Shown: piece after piece, positions 38,181-50,022 of the stretch
Position numbering within the stretch: the stretch's first letter is position 1
Layout: the number at the start of each line of letters is the position of its first letter
Source of the DNA: Mesobacillus boroniphilus
GTDB lineage: Bacteria > Bacillota > Bacilli > Bacillales > Cytobacillaceae
Length of the DNA: 64,000 bases
NCBI RefSeq assembly: GCF_018424685.1
Contig: NZ_QTKX01000001.1
Span: 2,108,001-2,172,000, forward strand
Direction: 5' to 3'
Translations under genes and position numbers: made by a program
Notes under the pieces: generated by a model
Told to the model about the DNA's origin: nothing
The model's database searches: none
Seen by the model: the letters and a program-made list of their open reading frames with translations, nothing else

Positions 38181-38222
38181 AAAAAAGCCAAAGCCAAGTA
38201 TGACCTGACTTTGACTTTTCGG
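38181..38222 (-). terminator. Terminator after dnaK
   Basis: Minus-strand stem of about 16 pairs (with G-U pairs) around AAAGTCAGG / CTTGGCTTT, followed by TTTTTT. It separates dnaK from dnaJ and may lower dnaJ expression. Confidence 0.75.
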
Positions 38223-38234
38223 TGTTATCGCATT

Positions 38235-40073
<1,839 letters not shown>

Positions 40074-40096
40074 TTACCTCCTGGTTCATTTATGTA

Positions 40097-40206
40097 GGCT
40101 CTTTTCGTAAACTTTGTTGCTATCTTAAGCAAAAGTAAAAATCGGCACCTGGGTTTTTACGAGTATAAAATCCCATCTTTATTCAGAAATCCCCTCGAAA
40201 AGAGCC
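40097..40206. repeat. Dispersed element (type 3) with 11-bp terminal inverted repeats
   Basis: About 110 bases bounded by GGCTCTTTTCG (40097-40107) and CGAAAAGAGCC (40196-40206). No ORF. It fills the gap between grpE and dnaK. A fragment of its left end is at 19130-19148. It looks like a MITE-type element; no target duplication is clear. Confidence 0.75.
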
Positions 40207-40218
40207 CTGATACCACTT

Positions 40219-40806
40219 TTATTGGTTCACTTTTACCATTGTTGGACGGATGATGCGGTCCTTGAGGATATAGCCTTTTTGGAACTCTTCAACAACGATG
40301 TTAGGACCGAAATTTTCATCTTCAGCCTGCATGACAGCCTGGTGAAGATGCGGGTCAAATTCCTTGCCAACAGCTTCAATTACTTCAACGCCTTCATTTT
40401 TAAGGGCGTCAAGCAAACTGCGGTACACCATTTCCACTCCCTGCTTAAGGGATTTCGCCTGTTCATTATCTACATCCATCTTCAAAGCACGCTCGAAGTT
40501 GTCGATTGCGGGCAGCAGATCCGTAATAATGCTTTGGGCTCTATATTTAGCGCTCGCTTCAAGTTCAATCCTTGAACGGCGGCGGAAGTTGTCAAAATCA
40601 GCCTGAAGGCGCAAGTAACGGTTTTCGGCTTCCTCAAGCTTCCCTTCTAGTTCAGCCACTTTCCGCTCCATAGGATCTTGCTCTTCCTCTTGAGCTGGCA
40701 TCTCTTCAGTTTTATCAGAAGCTTCATTTTCAGCAAAAACTTCCTCAACCGTTTCTTCTTCCGTCTGGCTGTTCAATTCTTGCTCTGTATTTCTCTCTTC
40801 TGTCAC
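40219..40806 (-). CDS. grpE: Nucleotide exchange factor GrpE
   Basis: Dimeric cofactor that releases ADP from DnaK. The 195-residue protein has a long acidic, disordered N-terminus (1-50), a coiled-coil dimer helix (50-100) with [16 protein letters not shown], and a C-terminal beta domain with ending [18 protein letters not shown]. The start is GTG at 40806, 9 bases after GGAGG. Second gene of the hrcA operon. Confidence 0.96.
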   Translation of the reverse strand: MTEERNTEQELNSQTEEETVEEVFAENEASDKTEEMPAQEEEQDPMERKVAELEGKLEEAENRYLRLQADFDNFRRRSRIELEASAKYRAQSIITDLLPAIDNFERALKMDVDNEQAKSLKQGVEMVYRSLLDALKNEGVEVIEAVGKEFDPHLHQAVMQAEDENFGPNIVVEEFQKGYILKDRIIRPTMVKVNQ

Positions 40807-40969
40807 GTTAACTCACCTCCCTCAAAGTATCTCTTGGCAATGTAATGCCACACTGTTCCAGGTTGTCTGGATTTGTTTATATTTCAACGAAGCAAACATG
40901 CTTCAGTAGAAAACACATGACGATTCAGGATGGAACAGGCTGCTCCACCCTTAATCAATATTTCCATGC

Positions 40970-42004
40970 CTATTTATTTTGATACAGGTCAGTCAGCACC
41001 TTGGATAAATCTGTGCTGATCAATTGGAGCAAGCTGATGACACGTGAATACTCCATACGAGTTGGACCTAAAACCGCGATTGTCCCTAATTTTTCCTGGC
41101 CAATCGAATAGGTCGCAGTGATGAGGCTGCAATTTTCCATCGCTGAATTATCATTTTCCGTGCCAATTCTTACGTTGATCCCTGCCGGATTTTGTTTGAT
41201 CAGCTGATATAAACCGTCCTCATGCTCAATCATGTTCATAAGGCTGCGAATTTTCTCAACATCGTTGAACTCTGGCTGGCTTAAGATGTTGGTCTTGCCG
41301 CCAAAAAACACTTTTTCATGTGAAGGCAGGTTGAGCGTGTCCGCAATCGAGTGCAAGAGAGTATCATAGCTGCTTATATGCTGGCGCAACAGCATGGCGA
41401 TCTCCTTGTAAATCTTGGAGTTAAGACTTATGAGCGGTACTCCTGCCAGACGTTCGTTCAGGATGTTGACCATTTTCTCAACATCAGAAGGATCGACACT
41501 CGTAGGGAAATTGAACATCCTGTTTTCTACATGCCCAGTGTCCGTCACGATAATGGCAATGGCCGTATCCTTAGTCAACGGTACGATCTGGAGCTTCTTC
41601 AATCTGTTATCCTTAACAGCCGGACCTAACACTATTGAAGTGTAATTCGTCATTTCAGATAGGATTTTCGCTGACTTCTGCACGATTTTTTCTAGCTCGT
41701 ATATCCTTTCGGCAAAAATCGATTTAACAGCCGCCATATCTGAATGATTTACTTTTTGCGGCAGCAGAAGGTTATCCACATAAAAACGATATCCCTTCTC
41801 GGATGGTATCCTTCCAGAGGATGTATGAGTTTTTTCAATGAACCCCATATCCTCCAAATCTGCCATTTCATTTCGGATTGTCGCCGAACTGAAATTAATT
41901 TCTTCCTTTTTCGACAAGCTCCTTGAACCTATCGGTTGAGCTGAACGAATAAAGTCATCAACAATCACCTGCAAAATGAGCACCTGACGATCTGTTAACA
42001 ACAT
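40970..42004 (-). CDS. hrcA: Heat-inducible repressor HrcA
   Basis: Represses the dnaK operon (and groESL elsewhere) by binding CIRCE; folding depends on GroEL. The 344-residue protein has an N-terminal winged helix ([33 protein letters not shown]) and the HrcA core domain. I choose ATG 42004 after GAGGTG; upstream in-frame starts are inside the ribosome site. The operator CIRCE lies 12 bases upstream of the start, between promoter and gene. Confidence 0.95.
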   Translation of the reverse strand: MLLTDRQVLILQVIVDDFIRSAQPIGSRSLSKKEEINFSSATIRNEMADLEDMGFIEKTHTSSGRIPSEKGYRFYVDNLLLPQKVNHSDMAAVKSIFAERIYELEKIVQKSAKILSEMTNYTSIVLGPAVKDNRLKKLQIVPLTKDTAIAIIVTDTGHVENRMFNFPTSVDPSDVEKMVNILNERLAGVPLISLNSKIYKEIAMLLRQHISSYDTLLHSIADTLNLPSHEKVFFGGKTNILSQPEFNDVEKIRSLMNMIEHEDGLYQLIKQNPAGINVRIGTENDNSAMENCSLITATYSIGQEKLGTIAVLGPTRMEYSRVISLLQLISTDLSKVLTDLYQNK

Positions 42005-42015
42005 CATCACCTCTG

Positions 42016-42042
42016 TTAGCACTCTATAAGTACGAGTGCTAA
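42016..42042. promoter_or_regulatory. CIRCE operator of the hrcA-grpE-dnaK-dnaJ operon
   Basis: Perfect TTAGCACTC, nine bases, GAGTGCTAA. The known HrcA-binding element, placed just after the -10 box of the operon promoter. Confidence 0.97.
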
Positions 42043-42052
42043 TTCTAAAAAT

Positions 42053-42081
42053 AATTTATCAATAAACGCTGAGGATGTCAA
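42053..42081 (-). promoter_or_regulatory. SigA promoter of the hrcA operon
   Basis: Minus-strand TTGACA (42081-42076) and TAAATT (42058-42053), spaced 17 bases. The hemW stop codon is inside the -35 hexamer. Confidence 0.8.
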
Positions 42082-43211
42082 TGATTTGATACCCCGATGA
42101 ATGATTGAAAAACTTCATTACCGAGGAGGCGTCCCTGTCTCGTAAGGAAGATTCTGTTTTCATCGGTTTTCAGCAGACCTTTTGCAGTCCAGTCGTTGAT
42201 TTGTTCAGCGAATAAATCGATAGGATTCCTGCTGAATTTTTCCTCGAAGTGTCGAATAGAGACACCTTCTGACTTTCGTAGTCCGAGGAACATTTCTTCT
42301 TCCATTTTTTCCGCGATGGTAACCTTATGCGCATCCATGATTGGGAGCTCCCCATGGGATAACGGCTCAATATATTTTTTTAAAGGTCCGTAATTTGATT
42401 GCCTGATTCCATTGACATAACCATGAGCACCAGCACCGAATCCATAATACTCTTCGTTATTCCAATAGGTAAGGTTGTGCCGGCTTTCAAACCCAGGGAC
42501 AGCGAAATTGCTGATTTCATATTGATTCAGACCACCGCTTTCCATATGCTCCATAAGTGTTTCGTACATTTCCGCCTCCGCATCTTCACCTGGGAGTGGT
42601 AGCTTGCCTTTTTGCAGTAAGTTATAAAACACTGTTTTTGGTTCAATAATCAGGGAATACCCCGAATAATGGACCAGTCCTAATCCAAGCGCTGTTTGGA
42701 TTGATTCGATGAAATCTTGCTTTGTCTGGCCCGGAAGGCTGTAAATCAAGTCGATGCTGATATTATCGAAGCCTGCTGCTTTCGCATTTTCAATTGATTC
42801 AAAAACATCCTTCGCCCGATGGCTACGGCCGATTTTTTTCAAAAGTTCATCATTAAAAGTCTGTACTCCAAAACTCAGACGGTTGACACCTGCATTTTTC
42901 AGGATGGCCAGCTTTTCTTTTGACAGGTCGCCTGGATTCGCTTCAAAGGTATATTCCGTATTGGTATCTATATTAAGCTGTCTGTTGATCGCTAAAACAA
43001 GTTTCTCCAGTTGTTTTTCATCCAAGGCAGTAGGTGTGCCTCCCCCGACAAACACCGTTTCCATTACTTGTTTGTTTACTGACAGGCTCATTTCATTCTC
43101 AAGTGACTCCAGGTAATCATCAACCGGCTGTCCCTTCATGAATACCTTGTTGAAATCACAGTAATGGCAAATATGGTGGCAGAAAGGGATATGAATGTAT
43201 GCTGCTTTCAT
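42078..43211 (-). CDS. hemW: Radical SAM haem chaperone HemW
   Basis: HemN-like radical-SAM protein that delivers haem to respiratory enzymes; often misnamed coproporphyrinogen III oxidase. The 377 residues start AYIHIPFCHHICHYCDFNK, with the 4Fe-4S triad CHHICHYC near 10-17, then VFVGGGTPTAL and a C-terminal HemN domain. It lacks the extra N-terminal part of true HemN. ATG at 43211 follows TAGGAAGTG. It lies between lepA and hrcA, the conserved order. Confidence 0.93.
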   Translation of the reverse strand: MKAAYIHIPFCHHICHYCDFNKVFMKGQPVDDYLESLENEMSLSVNKQVMETVFVGGGTPTALDEKQLEKLVLAINRQLNIDTNTEYTFEANPGDLSKEKLAILKNAGVNRLSFGVQTFNDELLKKIGRSHRAKDVFESIENAKAAGFDNISIDLIYSLPGQTKQDFIESIQTALGLGLVHYSGYSLIIEPKTVFYNLLQKGKLPLPGEDAEAEMYETLMEHMESGGLNQYEISNFAVPGFESRHNLTYWNNEEYYGFGAGAHGYVNGIRQSNYGPLKKYIEPLSHGELPIMDAHKVTIAEKMEEEMFLGLRKSEGVSIRHFEEKFSRNPIDLFAEQINDWTAKGLLKTDENRIFLTRQGRLLGNEVFQSFIGVSNH

Positions 43212-43296
43212 TATTTGTTCACTTCCTAAGTGGCAATAAGCCAGGATTTAGCTCCGAACATTATAAAGAGGATTTCCGAAGAAACCATAAATTTAT

Positions 43297-43344
43297 TGAA
43301 AAAAGAGGCCAGAATCGCTTGCTTTAACAAGCACATCCAGCCTC
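43297..43344 (-). terminator. Terminator of lepA
   Basis: Long imperfect minus-strand stem GAGGCTGGATGTGCTTG / CAAGCGATTCTGGCCTC (43344-43305), followed by TTTTTT. Confidence 0.8.
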
Positions 43345-43354
43345 CCCTGCTATT

Positions 43355-45190
43355 TTACTTCTTTGTATTGTTGTCGTCCATTTTCAGGACTGCCATGAAG
43401 GCTTCCTGCGGAACTTCTACAGAACCAACTTGCTTCATACGCTTTTTACCTTCTTTTTGCTTCTCAAGGAGCTTACGTTTACGGGAGATATCCCCACCGT
43501 AACATTTTGCTAATACGTTTTTACGCATCGCCTTGATTGTAGAACGGGCAACAATTTTCTGTCCAATCGCCGCCTGGATAGGCACCTCAAATTGCTGTCG
43601 TGGTATAAGGTCTCTCAGCTTATCTACGATTACCTTTCCGCGTTCGTATGCAAAGTCTTTGTGAACGATGAAGCTTAATGCGTCAACTTTTTCTGCGTTC
43701 AGCAAAATATCCATCTTCACAAGCTTGGAAGGCTTGTACCCGATTAATTCATAATCGAACGAAGCATAGCCTTTCGTGCTTGATTTTAACTGGTCGAAGA
43801 AATCATAAACGATTTCTGACAGCGGGATTTCATAAACGATGTTTACACGCGTTTCATCCATATATTGCATATCGATGAAAATGCCGCGCTTTTCCTGGCA
43901 AAGCTCCATGATCGCGCCAACATAGTCATTCGGTGCCATCATTGTTGCTTTTACATAAGGTTCTTCAACACGGTCAATCTTCTGCGGGTCAGGCATGTTA
44001 GATGGGTTGTCTACCTTCAGTTCAGTACCATCAGTCATGATTACATCGTAGATAACACTTGGCGCTGTCGTGATCAAATCAATCTTGAATTCACGTTCGA
44101 TGCGCTCCTGGATGATTTCCATGTGAAGAAGTCCCAGGAATCCGCAACGGAAACCGAAGCCTAATGCCTGTGAAGTTTCCGGTTCGAATTGAAGCGCTGA
44201 ATCGTTAAGCTCAAGCTTTTCAAGAGCTTCCCTTAAATCATTGAATTTAGCCGAGTCAATTGGATACAGACCGCAATATACCATTGGGTTTAAGCGGCGG
44301 TAACCTGGAAGCGGTTCAGACGCTCCGTTTTTCGCATTAGTGATCGTATCACCGACACGCGTATCGCCAACGTTCTTAATTGCAGCAGTCAAGAATCCTA
44401 CATCACCGACAGTCAATTCACCTGCAGGAGTAGCTTTTGGAGTGAATACTCCAACTTCCGTTACTTCAAATTCTTTGCCTGTCGCCATCATCTTGACTTT
44501 GTCGCCAACTTTTACGGTGCCATCGACGACACGAATATAAGCGACTACGCCGCGGTATGCGTCGTACAAAGAGTCGAAAATCAATGCTTTTAAAGGAGCT
44601 TCAGGGTCTCCCTGTGGAGCAGGAACTTTCTCGACGATTTGCTCAAGAATTTCTTCAATTCCGATTCCCGCTTTAGCAGACGCAAGAACTGCATCAGAAG
44701 CATCCAGCCCAATCACTTCTTCAATTTCGTTTCTTACACGCTCAGGATCCGCACTTGGCAGATCGATTTTATTGATGACTGGCACGATTTCCAGATCATT
44801 GTCGATCGCTAGGTATACGTTTGCCAGCGTCTGTGCTTCGATTCCCTGTGCAGCGTCGACAACAAGAACAGCTCCCTCACATGCTGCAAGGCTACGGGAA
44901 ACCTCATAGGTGAAATCGACGTGCCCTGGAGTATCAATCAAATGGAAAGTATAAAGCTCTCCATCCTTTGCTTGATACTTTAATTGTACTGAGTTCAGTT
45001 TTATCGTAATTCCGCGCTCACGCTCAAGATCCATCGAGTCCAGAAGCTGATCCTTCATTTCACGGGCAGTCAATGCATTCGTCTTCTCAAGGATACGGTC
45101 AGCCAGCGTCGACTTACCATGGTCAATATGGGCGATGATCGAAAAATTTCGTATTTTGCTTTGTCTATTAAGTCTATCTTCTCTGTTCAT
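43355..45190 (-). CDS. lepA: Elongation factor 4 (LepA)
   Basis: Ribosome-bound translational GTPase that back-translocates or aids initiation. The 611-residue protein has G1 [15 protein letters not shown] near 18-32, [12 protein letters not shown] near 80-91, and [10 protein letters not shown] near 134-143, the EF-G-like domains II, III and V, and the LepA-specific C-terminal domain (about 490-611). I choose ATG 45190, 8 bases after AGGAG, over the GTG at 45199. Confidence 0.96.
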   Translation of the reverse strand: MNREDRLNRQSKIRNFSIIAHIDHGKSTLADRILEKTNALTAREMKDQLLDSMDLERERGITIKLNSVQLKYQAKDGELYTFHLIDTPGHVDFTYEVSRSLAACEGAVLVVDAAQGIEAQTLANVYLAIDNDLEIVPVINKIDLPSADPERVRNEIEEVIGLDASDAVLASAKAGIGIEEILEQIVEKVPAPQGDPEAPLKALIFDSLYDAYRGVVAYIRVVDGTVKVGDKVKMMATGKEFEVTEVGVFTPKATPAGELTVGDVGFLTAAIKNVGDTRVGDTITNAKNGASEPLPGYRRLNPMVYCGLYPIDSAKFNDLREALEKLELNDSALQFEPETSQALGFGFRCGFLGLLHMEIIQERIEREFKIDLITTAPSVIYDVIMTDGTELKVDNPSNMPDPQKIDRVEEPYVKATMMAPNDYVGAIMELCQEKRGIFIDMQYMDETRVNIVYEIPLSEIVYDFFDQLKSSTKGYASFDYELIGYKPSKLVKMDILLNAEKVDALSFIVHKDFAYERGKVIVDKLRDLIPRQQFEVPIQAAIGQKIVARSTIKAMRKNVLAKCYGGDISRKRKLLEKQKEGKKRMKQVGSVEVPQEAFMAVLKMDDNNTKK

Positions 45191-45380
45191 TGCGTTCACT
45201 CCTACTATACTCGCGCATGTACACTATTGTTGATTATATCAGCACGTATATCAAGATTCAATAAATAATAGAGGAAGTGTCAGGGATATTCCCGTGAACT
45301 GAGCTGGACCGCGTCCTCAAAATGTTCACAGAATATTAGGAACTTATTATGTAGAATGAATTATAGAAAGGATGTGGATT

Positions 45381-46286
45381 ATGTTTACAAAGAATCGCTA
45401 TGAATCGGAAGAGTTAAGGATCCTCAAGGCTTTGAACAAGAGGATGGATTTACCAGATAAAGAGAAACAATATTTTTCGAATCTCCAAAAAGGGTTTGAG
45501 GGCGAGTTAATGTTTGATGGGTATCTGCAACGAATAGTCATCCAATCATACATCCTTAATGACTTGCTGTTTGAACACAATCATTCACATTTTCAAATTG
45601 ACTCATTGATGATCTCACAGTATCTCACCTATCTTTTCGAAGTGAAAAATTTTGAAGGAGAGTATTACTTCGACGGTGATACATTTAAGAAAATTAACGG
45701 GAACGAAGTTAAGAATCCACTGCTTCAACTTGAAAGGAACGTTTCTCTCTTAAGACAATTTTTCATTAGTATCGGATTTAAAACCCCCATTGAGGCCTAC
45801 CTCGTTTTTGTCAATCCCGATTTCACTTTGTACCAGGCCCCTCTCAACAGTAGAATCATCCTCCCTACCAACCTTAACCGCTTTATCCACCAAATGAATA
45901 ACCAGAAGTCTACTTTAAATATTCAACACTCCAGACTGTCTGAAAAATTACTATCATCTCATTTGACGAAATCTCCATTCACTAAAATTCTACCATATGA
46001 ATATGCACAGCTGCGAAAAGGAGTGTTTTGCCATTCGTGCGGGACGGTTATGGAGGAGTATCACGGTCGGGAAATTATATGCAAATCCTGTGCAGTGAAA
46101 GAGAATACGAAGAACGCAATGTTAAGTTGTGTTAAGGAGTTTAACGTCTTATATCCTCAAGAAAAGCTGTCTACTAATATTATCTACGAATGGTGTGGTG
46201 GTTTATTTCCGAAGAAAACAATCAGGCAGGTAATGAAGGAAAATTTTATTATTTCGGGTTATGGACAATGGTCCTATTATGAATGA
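45381..46286 (+). CDS. NERD-domain protein with C-terminal zinc ribbon
   Basis: Accessory protein of 301 residues with a nuclease-related (NERD) domain: FEGELMFDGYL near 34-44, DSLMI and LFEVKNFEGEYYFDG near 88-100 carry the Asp/Glu-x-Lys nuclease-like residues. A C-terminal zinc ribbon follows (CHSC near 224 and CKSC near 241), then a conserved tail. Substrate and pathway are unknown. I start at ATG 45381, 8 bases after AAAGGA; the ATG at 45372 is within the ribosome site. It is inserted between lepA and yqxA, outside the B. subtilis order, and is followed directly by a 52-bp tandem repeat array. Confidence 0.8.
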   Translation: MFTKNRYESEELRILKALNKRMDLPDKEKQYFSNLQKGFEGELMFDGYLQRIVIQSYILNDLLFEHNHSHFQIDSLMISQYLTYLFEVKNFEGEYYFDGDTFKKINGNEVKNPLLQLERNVSLLRQFFISIGFKTPIEAYLVFVNPDFTLYQAPLNSRIILPTNLNRFIHQMNNQKSTLNIQHSRLSEKLLSSHLTKSPFTKILPYEYAQLRKGVFCHSCGTVMEEYHGREIICKSCAVKENTKNAMLSCVKEFNVLYPQEKLSTNIIYEWCGGLFPKKTIRQVMKENFIISGYGQWSYYE

Positions 46287-46293
46287 AGATGTT

Positions 46294-46625
46294 GGTCACC
46301 AATGTGGTTTATTGGTTACCTCTTTTTCTCGATTCTCGATTTTTTGGGCACCAATGAGGGCTATTGGTGACCTTTTTTTCTCGTATCTCGATTTTTTGGG
46401 CACCAATGAGGGCTATTGGTGACCTGTTTTTCTCGTATCTCGATTTTTTGGGCACCAATGAGGGCTATTGGTGACCTCTTTTTCTCGATTCTCGATTTTT
46501 TGGGCACCAATGAGGACTATTGGTTACCTCTTTTTCTCGATTCTCGATTTTTTGGGCGCCAATGAGGGCTATTGGTGACCTCCTTTTTTAAACACCTCGA
46601 TTTTTTGGGCGCCAATGGTATTTTC
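46294..46625. repeat. Tandem hairpin repeat array, locus C (52-bp units)
   Basis: Seven unit starts at 46294, 46346, 46398, 46450, 46502, 46554 and 46607: five steps of exactly 52 bases and one of 53. Each full unit has a 10-base arm (GGGCACCAAT), a 7-base loop (mostly GAGGGCT), the inverse arm (ATTGGTGACC), and a 25-base T/C-rich spacer. The last unit is cut off. It fills the gap between the NERD gene and yqxA, which converge. No ORF. Confidence 0.95.
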
Positions 46626-46649
46626 AGACCATCCTACTCGGATTCCCAA

Positions 46650-46678
46650 CACAAAACCAGCGGGCCTAAGCCCGCTGC
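46650..46678 (-). terminator. Terminator of gpr-spoIIP-yqxA
   Basis: Minus-strand stem AGCGGGC / GCCCGCT (46659-46676) followed by GGTTTTG. Short tail, but placed directly after yqxA. Confidence 0.65.
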
Positions 46679-46681
46679 TAC

Positions 46682-47014
46682 TCACTTCCCTGTAATCAAT
46701 TTAATAGTTTTCTCGATGACAGAGGATACTCCACCAGCGAGTTGTTTTCCTATTGATGAGAAGAGATTGAATGCTTTCATTTCTTCTAGTTTTTTCCGTT
46801 TTTGTTCCAGGTCATGGCTGGAGACGTCATTTCCTAAGATGGCTGTTTCGAAGGTTCCGTTTTCCTTTTCTTCTATGCTAAATGCACTTTTGAATTCAGG
46901 GTCTTCGTAGCCTTTCATTTTATGGATGCCTTCATTTGCCTGTTGCATGCCGAACAATACGGATATGAACATTAAAGAAGCTAGCATAAAGCTTTTAAGC
47001 ATGAACATTTTCAT
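46682..47014 (-). CDS. yqxA: YqxA family protein (DUF3679)
   Basis: A 110-residue protein with one N-terminal membrane helix or signal (residues 4-22) and a charged extracytoplasmic part with a short helix (LEQKRKKLEEMKAF). It matches YqxA, found after spoIIP in Bacillus; function unknown. ATG 47014 follows AGGTGA. Probably cotranscribed with spoIIP, so sporulation expression is likely (inference). Confidence 0.8.
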   Translation of the reverse strand: MKMFMLKSFMLASLMFISVLFGMQQANEGIHKMKGYEDPEFKSAFSIEEKENGTFETAILGNDVSSHDLEQKRKKLEEMKAFNLFSSIGKQLAGGVSSVIEKTIKLITGK

Positions 47015-47034
47015 CTCAATCACCTAACCGATTT

Positions 47035-48240
47035 TTATTTCTTGTCAGTAGACTGCTGCTCTGACGCATCTACTTTTTCTGCCTGCCAGTAGAATTCACT
47101 GAATACGTCTGCAAGTGCATCGGCGGACCTGTTCAATTCTTCGAATGTGTTGTCTACGCCGCCAAATTCTATTAATAGTGCATTTCCGGACAAGTCCTGA
47201 TTGAATTTCCCATTCGTCGAGGCACCCTTTTTCTCGATGATCCCCCTGCTTAAACCCTTGCCGTACTTCTTATCAAGGAGATTATGCAGTTCTCGTGCGA
47301 GAGCAAGATTTTTTTCGTAATTATCATGTTCCCCGCCGATGACAAATGCCAGTTTGGCATAAGACTTGCCGTTAATCTGGATTGTCGTTTTATCTTTGCG
47401 GTATCCATCTCGATGGATATCGATGAAGTATTGAAGATTCCGGTCTCCAGCCATCGCAGCTTCCACAACAGGACGGGATTCCTGATAGGCTTTTCCAAAC
47501 CCAAGCCCTTTCTTACTGAGGTTGGCCATTACGTCCGTCTTATCTACGGTTGTTCCGACTCCCCGTTTTTCCAGGCTCGACTTCAGCTGGTCACCTATTT
47601 TCGTGACATTCACCTGTGAATGATAGGCCTTATTCGGGTCGGTCACTCCCTTTAGATAAGGAAGGTACGATTCTCTATTATGTGTAAAGTAAATATAGAC
47701 GGCTTTACGGTCTCCAGTGGATAGCGGAGGTGCAGCCGAACCTTCTGGATTACCCGACTTTAGGTCTTCCGTATTTTGAAGCGCAGCTTCCTGCTCCGCC
47801 TTCAATACATCCACAGGAGGGGCCGATTCCATTGGCATGTTAGTATAATTCGTTCCTTCTCCGGCGACTAAAATCTTCCCGTCAAAAAGTGAGAATCCCG
47901 GAAGCTCCCTGCCTAGCAAGCTCCGCGGATCATCCAAACTAATATTGGTAGAAAGCTTGAACATGACATTCGTTAGCTTCGGTGTCTCATATTCCTCTGG
48001 AAGCGCCTGCAGGAACTGATGATTTTCCCACCCCATCAGGCTGAACAGCAGTTGGCCATTCAAATTGTTCGCGGCCTGATTAACGGAATCCGAAGTTATT
48101 CTGTATTCAGGCTTTAGCGAAGTCATCGCTCCGCTTATGGAAAAAATCCCAATGAGAAAGAACACAAATGCTAATGCGGCTTTTACTACTTGAGTCCCTT
48201 GGACGGCTACGATTATTCCAGATCGTTTATTAAATCTCAT
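47035..48240 (-). CDS. spoIIP: Stage II sporulation protein P
   Basis: Membrane-anchored amidase and endopeptidase of the DMP complex that thins septal peptidoglycan and drives engulfment. The 401-residue protein has a membrane helix (about 18-38), an extracytoplasmic linker, and a catalytic domain with IYFTHNRESYLPYL near 183-196, QYFIDIHRDG and IGGEHDNYEKN holding the zinc-binding His residues, and a final LLIEFGGVDN with the likely catalytic Glu. ATG at 48240 follows AGAGGTGG. Preceded by gpr. Confidence 0.94.
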   Translation of the reverse strand: MRFNKRSGIIVAVQGTQVVKAALAFVFFLIGIFSISGAMTSLKPEYRITSDSVNQAANNLNGQLLFSLMGWENHQFLQALPEEYETPKLTNVMFKLSTNISLDDPRSLLGRELPGFSLFDGKILVAGEGTNYTNMPMESAPPVDVLKAEQEAALQNTEDLKSGNPEGSAAPPLSTGDRKAVYIYFTHNRESYLPYLKGVTDPNKAYHSQVNVTKIGDQLKSSLEKRGVGTTVDKTDVMANLSKKGLGFGKAYQESRPVVEAAMAGDRNLQYFIDIHRDGYRKDKTTIQINGKSYAKLAFVIGGEHDNYEKNLALARELHNLLDKKYGKGLSRGIIEKKGASTNGKFNQDLSGNALLIEFGGVDNTFEELNRSADALADVFSEFYWQAEKVDASEQQSTDKK

Positions 48241-48348
48241 TGTTCCACCTCTCTAATGCAAGTCTAGTAAATATTATGACTTTGCTAGAGAGGATAGAAC
48301 TTCGAATCCTTCCGTAACAGAATTGAAATAAATCTAATAGAATTTATC

Positions 48349-49473
48349 CTAATGTGTATACATGCCTGTATTATCCTGGTCGACATTCGTATGCAGCGCT
48401 GAATTGAGGCCGCTGGCAATCAGGTTGGCCATGTCATCTATGAACACATCCACTTCTTTAGGAGTCACCATCAGGTTATGGCCTAAAGGAGAAAGAACCT
48501 CATAAATTAACTTTCGCTTCTCTTCGTCTTCGAGTGTTCCAATCATTCCAAGAAAGGTTTGACGATGTTCTGCTTCAGGCAGGTCCTCTTCTGTCAGCTT
48601 CCTTCTTTTGCCAAAGCTCATTCCCGCCGGCACGAGAGATCTCGATGGCTTATCGCCTTCTCTCATTTCCTTGCCAAAATGTTTTAAAATGAAATCAATC
48701 GTATCACTTGTAATCGAAACCGCATCGACAACTGTAGGAACCCCAATTGCAATCACGGGTATTCCAAGAGTTTCCTTGCTTATTTCCTTCCTTTTATTTC
48801 CTACGCCCGAGCCAGGATGGATACCTGTATCTGAAATCTGGATCGTCGAATTGACTCTTTCGATCGAACGGGAAGCGAGCGCATCGATGGCAATGACAAA
48901 GTCAGGCTTCGTTTTCTCCACGACGCCAAAAATAATATCAGAGGTTTCAATACCTGTTAGCCCCATTACCCCAGGAGAAAGCGCACTAACAGAGCGATAC
49001 CCTTCTTCAACGCTTTCAGGCTGAAGATCGAATAGGTGCTTAGTTACCAATAAATTTTCACATACAAGTGGCCCTAAAGCGTCTGGTGTAACATTCCAAT
49101 TCCCCAAACCAACAACAAGGCAGGATGCATCTTCCTTGATCCCAGATTGTTTGATAAAATGGGCAAATTCGTTTGCGAATACTTTTTCTACTTTTCCTTG
49201 CAGCTCGGTATCCTGCTGGCGGATTCCGACCACTTCAATTGTCAAATATTGCCCTTGTTTTTTGCCAAGACTTTTTTCGCCTTCAGCCGTCACCTCTACT
49301 AGAGAAATCTTAATATCATTTTCTTCTTTTTCCTTTATAATGACGCCTTCAATATGGGAGAGATTTTCCTGGGTATGGACGGTTGCCGCCTGGTCTGCCA
49401 GCACCATCTCCCTCGCTTCCACAGCCAGGTCAGTCCTGATTGAATACATGCTCAAGTCTACTGGTTCCTTCAT
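48349..49473 (-). CDS. gpr: Germination protease GPR
   Basis: Protease that degrades small acid-soluble spore proteins on germination. Made as a zymogen: the N-terminal propeptide ends within [16 protein letters not shown] near residues 8-23, the expected self-cleavage region. The 374-residue length fits the family. [16 protein letters not shown] and [18 protein letters not shown] are typical core motifs. I start at ATG 49473 after GGAGG; 11 upstream codons lack a site. Monocistronic or with spoIIP downstream. Confidence 0.94.
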   Translation of the reverse strand: MKEPVDLSMYSIRTDLAVEAREMVLADQAATVHTQENLSHIEGVIIKEKEENDIKISLVEVTAEGEKSLGKKQGQYLTIEVVGIRQQDTELQGKVEKVFANEFAHFIKQSGIKEDASCLVVGLGNWNVTPDALGPLVCENLLVTKHLFDLQPESVEEGYRSVSALSPGVMGLTGIETSDIIFGVVEKTKPDFVIAIDALASRSIERVNSTIQISDTGIHPGSGVGNKRKEISKETLGIPVIAIGVPTVVDAVSITSDTIDFILKHFGKEMREGDKPSRSLVPAGMSFGKRRKLTEEDLPEAEHRQTFLGMIGTLEDEEKRKLIYEVLSPLGHNLMVTPKEVDVFIDDMANLIASGLNSALHTNVDQDNTGMYTH

Positions 49474-49585
49474 TGTCGCATTCCTCCAAATACAGTTTGG
49501 CTGCAATACAGCATACTATTGCCTATCTTTTCCTTTTACATAAAAAAACATTCACGATACACTAGACTTAAATTAATGCAGAGTA

Positions 49586-49614
49586 TTGCATTATTAACCC
49601 CTGTTTGATAAAAT
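49586..49614 (+). promoter_or_regulatory. SigA promoter of rpsT
   Basis: TTGCAT (49586-49591) and TAAAAT (49609-49614), spaced 17 bases, 75 bases before rpsT. Confidence 0.7.
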
Positions 49615-49688
49615 ATCATTTGTTCTTAATAAATAAGAAATGTACTGGAAATGTCGAGTTCCATAAAATCTCGATGCTTTTTTAGGAG

Positions 49689-49958
49689 GTGAACGGAATG
49701 CCAAACATTAAATCTGCAATCAAACGCGTAAAAACTAGTGAAGCGAGCAAAGCTCAAAACATTACTGTTAAATCTTCTATGCGTACAGCAGTTAAAAAAG
49801 CAGAAGCAGCAATCGTGAACAACGATACTGAAGCAAAAGTTTCTTTCGCAGAAGCAGCTAGCAAGCTTGACAAAGCAGCAGCTAAAGGTCTTATCCACAA
49901 AAACGCAGCTTCCCGCAAAAAAGCTCGTTTAATGAAAAAATTAAACGCTAATGGCTAA
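49689..49958 (+). CDS. rpsT: 30S ribosomal protein S20
   Basis: Small Lys/Ala-rich primary 16S rRNA-binding protein of 89 residues ([20 protein letters not shown], helical throughout). Length equals the family norm. ATG at 49689 follows GGAGGTGA. It has its own promoter and terminator and is divergent from gpr, as in Bacillus. Confidence 0.97.
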   Translation: MNGMPNIKSAIKRVKTSEASKAQNITVKSSMRTAVKKAEAAIVNNDTEAKVSFAEAASKLDKAAAKGLIHKNAASRKKARLMKKLNANG

Positions 49959-49978
49959 TTTTAAATGCTAAATGCAAA

Positions 49979-50010
49979 TAAAAAAACGACCTTCCCGGGT
50001 CGTTTTTTTA
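49979..50010. terminator. Bidirectional terminator between rpsT and holA
   Basis: Stem AAAAAACGACC / GGGTCGTTTTTT; T-runs on both strands. It ends both rpsT (plus) and holA (minus). Confidence 0.9.
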
Positions 50011-50022
50011 TTTACTCTTTAC

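Noticed and set aside
46294..46625. CRISPR array
   Set aside because: The whole 52-base unit repeats without unique spacers, and no cas genes are near.
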